DNA of 64,000 nt from Streptomyces poonensis (GTDB lineage Bacteria; Actinomycetota; Actinomycetes; Streptomycetales; Streptomycetaceae): NCBI RefSeq assembly GCF_014650915.1, contig NZ_BMVW01000012.1:199489-263488 (forward strand), in the 5' to 3' direction. Below the pieces are notes generated by a model, which had not been told where the DNA came from, ran no database searches, and saw nothing but the letters and a program-made list of their open reading frames with translations. Below, in pieces: positions 17,703 to 25,186 of the stretch (position 1 is the stretch's first letter; each line of letters opens with the position of its first letter). The position numbers were made by a program, and so were the translations under genes.

Positions 17703-18299
17703 TCAGGCGCCCGCCGCCGTCGCGAGGCGGGACTCGGCCTGCCTCCTGGCCGCATCCAGGACGGCCAGGAGGACCTCCTTGCTGGAGGCGCGTTCGCGTA
17801 CGTCGCAGAGGACGACCGGGGTGGCCGGGTCCAGGTCGAGGGCCTGGCGGACCTGCTCGGCGGTCGCCTCACGGCGTCCGTCGAAGCAGTTGACGCCCAC
17901 GGCGAAGGGGATGTCGCGCGCCTCGAAGAAGTCGATCGAGGCGAAGGAGGCGTCCAGCCGGCGGGTGTCCGCCAGGACGACGGCGCCCAGCGCACCGCTG
18001 GACAGGTCGTCCCACATGAACCAGAAACGGTCCTGGCCGGGCGTGCCGAAGAGGTAGAGCACGAGCTCGGGCGAGATGGTGATGCGCCCGAAGTCCATGG
18101 CGACCGTGGTGGAGGTCTTCCTCTCGATGCCCGCCAGGTCGTCCACGCCGACGCTGGCCGCGGTGATCCGCTCCTCGGTCTCCAGCGGCGCCACCTCGCT
18201 CACCGAACCGACCATGGTGGTCTTGCCGACGCCGAATCCGCCCGCGATGAGGATCTTCAAGGCGGTCGGCATGACCGGCTCAGAGCTGACGGATACCAT
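17703..18299 (-). CDS. cvnD: conservon GTPase CvnD
   Basis: A 198-residue Ras-like/MglA-type small GTPase. The P-loop is 'GGFGVGKTTMVGSVSE', the G2/G3 region has 'FGTPGQDRFWFMWDDL', and 'GVNCFDG' replaces the usual NKxD. It overlaps cvnC by 20 bases and is the last gene of a cvnABCD operon. In Streptomyces, conservons form membrane-associated complexes likened to G-protein-coupled systems and affect development and antibiotic production. Confidence 0.92.
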   Translation of the reverse strand: MVSVSSEPVMPTALKILIAGGFGVGKTTMVGSVSEVAPLETEERITAASVGVDDLAGIERKTSTTVAMDFGRITISPELVLYLFGTPGQDRFWFMWDDLSSGALGAVVLADTRRLDASFASIDFFEARDIPFAVGVNCFDGRREATAEQVRQALDLDPATPVVLCDVRERASSKEVLLAVLDAARRQAESRLATAAGA

Positions 18300-18654
18300 C
18301 CATCACCCTTTCGATGAGTTCCACGCTCGGCTGCTCGCTCAGCTCGGGCGGGGACTGGACAATGATCAGCTCGGCGTTGAGCAGGTCGCCGCAGAGCACC
18401 TTCACCACGCTGACCGGCAGATCCAGCTGGCCGGCGATCTCGGCCACCGCCACCGCGCGGTCGCGGCACATGGCCAGGATCGCCATGGACTCCGGTTCTA
18501 AGTGATCGTGTTCGTACTCGTGGTCGTGCCGCGAGACGATCAGCGTGATCAGGGTGAAGTGGTGCTGACTGTGCCGGGTCCGGCCGCCGGTGATGGCGTA
18601 CGGCCGGACATGGCGCCCGGCCTGCTCATCGTCGAGCCACCGTGGGTCACGCAT
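18280..18654 (-). CDS. cvnC: conservon DUF742 protein CvnC
   Basis: A 124-residue DUF742 winged-helix-like protein ('VRPYAITGGRTRH', then 'AVAEIAGQLDLPVSVVKVLC'). It overlaps cvnB by 8 bases and cvnD by 20. Codon 52 is TTA (18501-18499 on the minus strand; the Leu of HDHLEPES), the rare leucine codon read by the bldA tRNA in Streptomyces. That makes full expression of the distal conservon probably dependent on development. Confidence 0.92.
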   Translation of the reverse strand: MRDPRWLDDEQAGRHVRPYAITGGRTRHSQHHFTLITLIVSRHDHEYEHDHLEPESMAILAMCRDRAVAVAEIAGQLDLPVSVVKVLCGDLLNAELIIVQSPPELSEQPSVELIERVMDGIRQL

Positions 18655-19075
18655 CCTGGGCGTGACCGGCCGGGGTCTCCACGCGGGGCGCGGCGGACAG
18701 GTACTTGCCGACCTGCTTGACCAGCGTGCCCATCTCGAACGCCATCATCCCGACGTCGACCTCCTCGGACGCGATGGCGGCGAGCCGCGCGCCCCGGCCG
18801 GCGGCGGTGACGAAGAGGAACGCCCGCTCCATCTGGATGACCGTCTGCTGGACCTCTCCGCCGTGGAAATGACGCGCCACGCCCCGGGCGAGGCTGTGCA
18901 TGCCCGAGCCGACCGCGGACAGGTGCTCCGCGTCGTCCCGGCGGATGTCCTTCGACTTGCCGATGAGGAGGCCGTCACCGGACAGGACGACGGCGCAGCG
19001 GATTTCCGGAATCCGTTCCACCAGCCCGTCCAGGAGCCAGTCCAGCTGCGGACCGGTCTGTACCTGCTCAGTCAT
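18647..19075 (-). CDS. cvnB: conservon roadblock/LC7 protein CvnB
   Basis: A 142-residue roadblock/LC7-domain protein ('LDGLVERIPEIRCAVVLSGD', 'MHSLARGVARHF', 'MMAFEMGTLVKQVGKYL'). In MglB-like systems this fold regulates a small GTPase, here CvnD. It lies 96 bases after the cvnA stop and overlaps cvnC by 8 bases. Confidence 0.92.
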   Translation of the reverse strand: MTEQVQTGPQLDWLLDGLVERIPEIRCAVVLSGDGLLIGKSKDIRRDDAEHLSAVGSGMHSLARGVARHFHGGEVQQTVIQMERAFLFVTAAGRGARLAAIASEEVDVGMMAFEMGTLVKQVGKYLSAAPRVETPAGHAQDA

Positions 19076-19171
19076 TCCTGATTGTTCCTCACAGTCAGCG
19101 GCGCCGGGGGTGCGCCGGTCTACCGGCGCATCGGGGGGTGCGCCGAGTCGTGGGGCGCCCGCAGGCGCGCG

Positions 19172-22144
19172 TCAGAAAGCGCCGGGGTTCCGTGGCGGCG
19201 CCTTCCGGTCGTCCGTACCGTCCGGCTCGCCGCCCTCGCCGAGCCGGGCCCGCTTCAGTCCCTGCTGGATGGCGATCATCGCGCGGGCCGAGGCGTCGGG
19301 GGAGAGGCCGTTCTCCCCGCCGTTGCTGTCGTTCTGGTGTGCCGCCTCCTTGCGCAGCTGCTGCGCGAGGCTGGCTCCGCGGGTCCGCTGCGGCAGGACC
19401 GTGGGAGTGGTCAGGGGACCGGACGACTCCCGGCCGGAGCCCGCGGGCGGGGCGGACCGGCGGGCCTCGCCGCCCGGCCGGACACCGGCGCCCGCTCCCG
19501 CGCCCGGCGCGGCGGCACCCGGGCCATGGCCCGTGCCGGAACCGGCGCCGTGGCCCGCACCGGTCGCCGTCCGCGGACCCGGTCGCGCCGACGAGCCGGC
19601 CGGAGAGGCCGGGGTGGCGGGTCCGGACGGAAAGGCCGGGGCAGCGGGCGACGGCGCGGCAGCCGGGTAAGCCGGGCCGGCCGACGACGCGGCAGCAGCC
19701 GAGGCCGCCGAACCAGCCGGTGCCGCGGCACGGCCGGTCGGCCGTGCCGCCTCCGGGCGGTGCGCGGGGTGCTCCTGCGGGGCCGCCCACGCGGCGGCGC
19801 CCGAATTCCGGGCCAGGTCCCGCGAGGAAGGGTGCTCCGACACGGGCGGCAGCAGACCGGCGCCGCCGTAGTCGGGGAACCCGCTGTAGTCCGGTGTCCG
19901 CGTATGCGTCAGGACCTCGCCCGCGGGCGCCGGGGGAGCCGTGCGCACGCCGGCGGCGCCCGCACCGGTGACCGTGGTGCCCGTGAGGCCCGCGCCGTGC
20001 GGGGCCGCACCGGCGACCGTGCCCGCGAGCGCCGGTCCGGCCGCCGCACCCGCGTCGGCGAGCGCGGTGTCCGACACCGCGGAGGGAACGGGGGCCGCCG
20101 TGGAGCCGGTCCGCCCGGCCGCCGGGATGCCGGTCCGCTCGCCGGGGTTCCGCACGGCCCGGCCCTGCGCCGCGGCAGCCGACCGCAGCTGGTCCAGGAC
20201 CGGGGACTCGATGTCCTCCAGCAGTTCGGCCGGCAGCAGCACGACGACGAGCGTGCCGCCGTACACGGACTCGCGCAGTTCGACCTTGATCTTGTGCCGT
20301 TCGGCGAGCCGCGCCACCACGAAGTGGCCGAGCCGGGGGTCCTCGCCCAGCGCGGTCATGTCGAGCTTGGGCGGGTGGGCGAGCAGGTGGTTGGCCTTGT
20401 CGCGCAGTTCCTCCGGCATGCCGAGGCCGTGGTCCTCGACATGGACGGCGAGACCCTTGGCCACCCGGGTGGCGCTGATGAACACCTGGGTTTCCGGCGG
20501 GGAGAAGCTGGTGCCGTTCTCGATGAGCTCGGCGAGCAGGTGGGTGACGTCGGCGACGGCCCGTCCGGTCAGGGCGAGACGCAGGTCCGCGGGCAGGTTC
20601 TTCACCTTGACCCGGGTGTACGACTCGGTCTCGGCGACCGCGCTGCGCATCACGTCGGTGATGGAGACGGGCGCGGTCATCCGGCGGCTCGGCGGGGAGC
20701 CGGAGAGGATGACCAGGTTCTCGGCGTGCCGGCGGACACGGGTGGCGAGATGGTCGACCTTGAAGATGTCCTTCAGCAGGTCGGAGTCCTCGTGCTTGCG
20801 CTCCAGGTCGTCCAGGAGCGAGATGAGGCGGTGGATCAGGATCTGGGTACGGCGGATGAGCTGGGCGAAGACCTTCTCGGTGCCCTCGCGGCCGAGGTTC
20901 TGCCGTACGGCGGTGTCGGCGGCCACGGTGCCGAGGTGCTCGATGGCCGCGCCGAGCCGCTCCAGTTCGTCGGCGGCCGGCTGGGGCTGCCGGGGGGCGA
21001 GGGGCTGCGGCTCGACCCGCTCGCCCCGTTCTATCCGGGCCAGCAGCTGCGGCAGCCGGACGCCGGACAGCTCCTCGGCCTGCCGCTGGAGCTCGGTGAC
21101 GCGGTCCAGCGCCGTCCGTCTGCCGCGCAGCGCCAGCAGCGCACCGCCGACGAGGGCGGCGAGCAGGGCGGCGGTGCCCAGCAGCGAACCCAGCAGCAGA
21201 TCGTCGGCGCGGTCGGAGGCGGAGCCGGCGGCACCCGTCACCGAGTCGCCACCCAGCGACTGCAGGTCACCGACAACGCTGTCGGCCGCGTCCGGCCAGG
21301 CGGACGCCTGCTGGGGGAGGGGCAGCCCGGTGCCGCCGGCGCCCGCGACGGCGTCCTCGATCACGCCGATGGACGTCCAGTGCTCTCCGCCGGTGATCTC
21401 CCCGTAGGCGGCGGCCCCGCCCGCGGGCAGGTCACGGGCCGTCAGCGCGGCCCGCAGCTCCTGCTGCACCGCCAGGTACTGGAGGAACCGGGAGCGGGTG
21501 GAGCCGCTCATCTCCTCCTCGGGCAGCGCGCCGGAGATCAGCGCGTCCTCCCGGGAGAGCATCTCGGTGAGCCGTACCAGGGCCGTGGTGGCGGCGCCGG
21601 TCCGGGCGAGGTCGCCGTCGTCGCTGCGCAGGGCGGCGGCGATCACGCCGGTGCCCCCGGAGACGGCGCCGGTGAAGTACTCGAACGCGCCGGCGGCGTC
21701 CAGCTTCCGGTCGTCGACGGCGCCGCGCCGCTCGGTGAGGTCGTCCAGCGCCTGGCCGAGCTTCTTGTGCGCGTCGCCGAGCATCGCGGTGTCCAGGGCG
21801 GACGAGGCGGCGGTGCGGTACGCGGCGACGGCGGCGTCGGTCCGCTCACGGGCCGCGTCCAGCTCCTCGCGGGTGGCGTCGGTGCGGTTCGCCTGCCAGA
21901 CGGCGGTGCCCCGGCGCTCCTCCTGGAGCCGGGTGACGAGGGTCTGGGCCGGTCCGGCGGCCGAGGAGGCCCGGTCCGACTCGGCCCGCAGCTGCAGCTG
22001 CTCGTCGATCAGTCCGGCCGCCGTGTAGCCCCACACGCCGGTGGCGAGGACCGCGGGCACGACGAACGGCACGACGAACGACAGCCGGAGATTCTTGCGA
22101 GAGGCGGACCGATGACGTGTCCGCCGGTCGCGGGTGCCTGGCAT
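19172..22144 (-). CDS. cvnA: conservon sensor histidine-kinase-like protein CvnA
   Basis: A membrane sensor of about 990 residues. ATG at 22144 has GAGGAA 5 bases upstream. A basic N terminus leads into TM1 (about 18-40), then an extracytoplasmic nitrate/nitrite-sensing-like helical domain (about 45-315), TM2 (about 318-340, 'LLGSLLGTAALLAALVGGAL'), a coiled linker, and an ATPase domain near residues 530-640 with 'ELIENGTSFSP' and 'VEDHGLGMP'. No canonical phospho-accepting His box is obvious. The C-terminal 300 residues are Ala/Pro/Gly-rich and probably disordered. First gene of cvnABCD. Confidence 0.92.
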   Translation of the reverse strand: MPGTRDRRTRHRSASRKNLRLSFVVPFVVPAVLATGVWGYTAAGLIDEQLQLRAESDRASSAAGPAQTLVTRLQEERRGTAVWQANRTDATREELDAARERTDAAVAAYRTAASSALDTAMLGDAHKKLGQALDDLTERRGAVDDRKLDAAGAFEYFTGAVSGGTGVIAAALRSDDGDLARTGAATTALVRLTEMLSREDALISGALPEEEMSGSTRSRFLQYLAVQQELRAALTARDLPAGGAAAYGEITGGEHWTSIGVIEDAVAGAGGTGLPLPQQASAWPDAADSVVGDLQSLGGDSVTGAAGSASDRADDLLLGSLLGTAALLAALVGGALLALRGRRTALDRVTELQRQAEELSGVRLPQLLARIERGERVEPQPLAPRQPQPAADELERLGAAIEHLGTVAADTAVRQNLGREGTEKVFAQLIRRTQILIHRLISLLDDLERKHEDSDLLKDIFKVDHLATRVRRHAENLVILSGSPPSRRMTAPVSITDVMRSAVAETESYTRVKVKNLPADLRLALTGRAVADVTHLLAELIENGTSFSPPETQVFISATRVAKGLAVHVEDHGLGMPEELRDKANHLLAHPPKLDMTALGEDPRLGHFVVARLAERHKIKVELRESVYGGTLVVVLLPAELLEDIESPVLDQLRSAAAAQGRAVRNPGERTGIPAAGRTGSTAAPVPSAVSDTALADAGAAAGPALAGTVAGAAPHGAGLTGTTVTGAGAAGVRTAPPAPAGEVLTHTRTPDYSGFPDYGGAGLLPPVSEHPSSRDLARNSGAAAWAAPQEHPAHRPEAARPTGRAAAPAGSAASAAAASSAGPAYPAAAPSPAAPAFPSGPATPASPAGSSARPGPRTATGAGHGAGSGTGHGPGAAAPGAGAGAGVRPGGEARRSAPPAGSGRESSGPLTTPTVLPQRTRGASLAQQLRKEAAHQNDSNGGENGLSPDASARAMIAIQQGLKRARLGEGGEPDGTDDRKAPPRNPGAF

Positions 22145-22337
22145 CTGATTCCTCGTACGACAGCGAAACACTGATGACGGTAGGGGCGGTGGTGCACATG
22201 CCCGAGATCCCCCGCGTGCGCCGCCTTGACACGCCCTCGGCAAATGTCAGCGGCGTGTGAACCGTATCAGGCCCACGGCTCACCGTCAGCATCCGCTTGA
22301 CCACAACTGGGCAAGTATTCCGGCCAGTTGACGGTGA

Positions 22338-23528
22338 TCACAGAAGCGCGAGCAGCTTCGGGGTGTACAGTGCCCGCGCCGACCCTATACCGGCCACCAT
22401 GTCGAAGTAGATCGAGGTCAGTTCGGGGTCCTTCTGCACCGCTCTGAGCAGGGACAACCGCTGTTCGTGGGGCTGGAGCCGGGCCACCGACAGGGTGGCC
22501 TCGTACCCGGGCAGGAGCGCCGCGTCGCGGTCCTCGGCGAACTTCCCGAGGGCCGCATCGAGCCGTTCCGGACCGTCTCCGAGGGTGGTGCCGAGACGCT
22601 CCACGAGCGATTCCACTTGGCGGAAACCATCGCTGATGCCGCGTGCGGTGATGGAGTCCTTGTGGTGTCCGGAGTCGCCGACCAGGACCCAGCCGGGGCC
22701 GGTGGCCTGCCGGAAGTAGTTCTGCTGGTCGCCCGTGCCGCGCAGCCGCTCGACCGGCTGTCTGCCCCGCAGCCGCTCGTACAGGTCCGGCGCGGTGGCG
22801 CGGATCTGCTCCAGGTACGCGGTGAACGCGTCGGCGCGGACCTCGTCGAAGCGTGACTGCGGGAAGTAGGCCAGGACCAGGGTCGCCTCGTCGTTGGTGG
22901 CGACCGCCGCGACCCAGGCACCGGCCCGCTCGTACAGCTCCAGGGTGGCCGGGACGTCCGTCCAGTACGTGTAGTAGGCGCAGGTCAGCCGAGGGTCCTC
23001 CACCGTGTACGGCGCCCCGGCGAGGTGGGCGACCGTGGAGCGCATGCCGTCGGCGCCGATCACCAGACGGGCGCGCTCGGTGAAGGCCCGCCCGGCGTGC
23101 CGGCCCTCGACGCCGACGACGCGTCCCGTGTCGTCGTACAGCAGGCCGGTCACCGCGCACCGCTCGCGGTACTCGGCGCCGGCCGCGACCGCCGCCCGCA
23201 CCAGGACGGGGTCCAGGGCGTGGCGGCGGGGCGCGTACCCGGCACGCTGTCCCTCGACGCCCCGGGCGCACCCGTCGAGCCGTATGTCGGTCCCCGTCAC
23301 CTCGTAGCGGACGCGGTCCAGCGGCGGGCAGCCGGTGGCGCGCACGGCGTCGAGCAGCCCCCAGCGGGCGAGGGCGGCCACGCCGGGCTGGTGGACGAGG
23401 TGCGTGGAGAGGACGTCGGAGCCGAAGGCCCCCTTGTCGAGCAGGAGGACCCGGTGCCCCGCGCGGGCCAGCAGCATGGCGGTGGGGGCCCCGGCGCAGC
23501 GCGCCCCGACCACGATGGCGTCGTACAT
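22338..23528 (-). CDS. FAD-dependent monooxygenase/oxidoreductase of an orphan cluster
   Basis: A 396-residue flavoprotein of the geranylgeranyl-reductase/aromatic-hydroxylase (GR2) type. The N-terminal FAD loop is 'AIVVGARCAGAPTAMLLARA' and the second FAD motif is 'GPGWVLVGDSGHHKDS'. It lies 68 bases downstream of the adenylation gene and is probably the last gene of a three-gene operon with it and the KS-ACP gene. It likely hydroxylates, epoxidises or reduces the assembled product. The substrate is unknown. Confidence 0.85.
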   Translation of the reverse strand: MYDAIVVGARCAGAPTAMLLARAGHRVLLLDKGAFGSDVLSTHLVHQPGVAALARWGLLDAVRATGCPPLDRVRYEVTGTDIRLDGCARGVEGQRAGYAPRRHALDPVLVRAAVAAGAEYRERCAVTGLLYDDTGRVVGVEGRHAGRAFTERARLVIGADGMRSTVAHLAGAPYTVEDPRLTCAYYTYWTDVPATLELYERAGAWVAAVATNDEATLVLAYFPQSRFDEVRADAFTAYLEQIRATAPDLYERLRGRQPVERLRGTGDQQNYFRQATGPGWVLVGDSGHHKDSITARGISDGFRQVESLVERLGTTLGDGPERLDAALGKFAEDRDAALLPGYEATLSVARLQPHEQRLSLLRAVQKDPELTSIYFDMVAGIGSARALYTPKLLALL

Positions 23529-23596
23529 GTGCGTGCCTCACTAGCGGTGGTGGACTGGGGGGTGGGTGAGAGTGAGGGTGGGGCGCGGCGGGAGGC

Positions 23597-25186
23597 TCAG
23601 CCCGAGCGGGTCAGTTCCGTGAGCAGGGCCCGGCGGTCGATCTTGCCGTTGGCGTTGAGGGGCAGCGTGTCGCGGACGGAGATCCGGCGCGGCAGCATGT
23701 ACGGCGGCAGCCGGTCGCCCAGGCCCGCGAAGATCCGGTCGGGGGCGCAGCCGGCACCGCTGACCACGGCCTGGAGCTCCGGTTCGCCGTCGGACGCGGG
23801 CACGGCCAGCACGACGGCGTCGCGTACGCTCTCCTGCTCGCGCAGCATGGCCTCGATCTCCCCGAGTTCGATCCGGTGTCCCCTGATCTTCACCTGGTGG
23901 TCGGTGCGGCCGAGATGGACCAACTGGCCCTCGTGCAGGGCCACCCGGTCCCCCGTGCGGTACCAGTGCTTCTCGGTCGGCCGCCCCGGGCCGTCGAGGC
24001 CGACGAAGCGGCCGGGGTTGTTCGCCGGGTCGAGATAGCCGGGGAAGCGCTGCGGGCCGCGCATGCACAGCTCGCCGCTGTCGGACGGCCGGCCGTCCTC
24101 GCCCAGCAGCACGAAGTCCAGCGTGGGGTGGCAGCGGCCGATGGGGGCGGTGCCGTTCGGGGTCGTGGGCCAGTCGGCGGGGTCGGCCGGGAAGCGGTAG
24201 CCCGTGCAGGAGATGGTCAGCTCGGTCGGGCCGTACAGCACCTCCAGACCGCTCTGCGGCGCGGCCCGGTGCCACTCGCGGGCCGCGTCCAGGGTGAGCG
24301 GTTCCCCGCCGAAGACGCTCCACCGCAGCGTCGGCATGCTGCCGGGCTTCAGTGTGCCGAGCCGGGAGGCGAAGGTGATGAGCGACGGCACCGAGAACCA
24401 GTGGGTGAGCCGCAGCGAGTTGATCGTCTTCACGGGGGACAGCAGCTGGCTGCGGGCGGGCACGACCAGCGTCCCGCCGCCCGCCCAGGCGACGAACAGG
24501 TCGTGCACCGAGGCGTCGAAGGTGAGCTCGAAGGTCTGGGAGAGGCGGCTGCCGGGCCCGATGCCGTACCGGGGGGCGAGGTGGCCGATGTTGGCGCAGA
24601 CGTTCCGGTGGGTGATCGGGACGCCCTTCGGTGCGCCCGTGGAGCCGGAGGTGAAGATGATGTACGCGAGGTCGTCGGGGGTGGCCCGGGGGTGGTCCGG
24701 GTCGGGGTGCGGGCCGGCGGGGAGGGCGGCCAGCTCGTCGGAGGCGAGGACGAGCTGAGGGACCGTCAGACCGGTGGCCGGTGCGTCGGCGAGGACCAGG
24801 TCCAGGGCCGCCGCCCCGGCGATGTCCGCGGTCCGCCCGGCCGGGTGCTCCGGGTTGAGCGGGACGACGGTCGCCCCGGCCCGCAGGATCGCCAGGTATC
24901 CCGCGTACGCGAGCACCGACCGGCTCGCCAGCAGCCCGATCCGCCGTGGCGGGACCCCGGCCCCGGACGCGGCCAGCCGGGCCGCGATCCGCTCCGCGAG
25001 GTCCCGCAGCCGGGCGTAGGTGTAGCTCTCCTCGCCGATCTCCAGGGCCACGGCCGTGTCCCCGAGCTCGTCGGCGGAGCGGGCGAACCAGGCGTACAGG
25101 GTGCCGGGGAGGCCCGTGGCCGCCGGGCCGAGCGGCTTTCCGGGGACGCCGTCCCCGCCGTCGTGCGGCTGCGTCACGCTGCTCAC
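23597..25186 (-). CDS. stand-alone amino-acid adenylation protein (NRPS-like)
   Basis: A 529-residue ANL-family ligase. Core motifs are complete: A3 'YIIFTSGSTGAPKG', A4 'FELTFDASVHDLF' (with the Asp that binds an alpha-amino group), A5 'VLYGPTE', A7 'YRTGD', A8 'VKIRGHRIELGEIE' and A10 'NANGKID'. It therefore most likely activates an amino acid as AMP ester. It carries no carrier domain; the ACP at the end of the preceding gene is the obvious acceptor. The GTG start overlaps the KS-ACP stop by 4 bases. Confidence 0.88.
   Translation of the reverse strand: MSSVTQPHDGGDGVPGKPLGPAATGLPGTLYAWFARSADELGDTAVALEIGEESYTYARLRDLAERIAARLAASGAGVPPRRIGLLASRSVLAYAGYLAILRAGATVVPLNPEHPAGRTADIAGAAALDLVLADAPATGLTVPQLVLASDELAALPAGPHPDPDHPRATPDDLAYIIFTSGSTGAPKGVPITHRNVCANIGHLAPRYGIGPGSRLSQTFELTFDASVHDLFVAWAGGGTLVVPARSQLLSPVKTINSLRLTHWFSVPSLITFASRLGTLKPGSMPTLRWSVFGGEPLTLDAAREWHRAAPQSGLEVLYGPTELTISCTGYRFPADPADWPTTPNGTAPIGRCHPTLDFVLLGEDGRPSDSGELCMRGPQRFPGYLDPANNPGRFVGLDGPGRPTEKHWYRTGDRVALHEGQLVHLGRTDHQVKIRGHRIELGEIEAMLREQESVRDAVVLAVPASDGEPELQAVVSGAGCAPDRIFAGLGDRLPPYMLPRRISVRDTLPLNANGKIDRRALLTELTRSG

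Noticed and set aside
19082..22174. 1030-codon plus-strand open frame opposite cvnA
   Set aside because: It is the antisense of a complete CvnA with all domains, has Arg/Gly/Val-heavy composition and no domain motifs; a GC-rich mirror frame.
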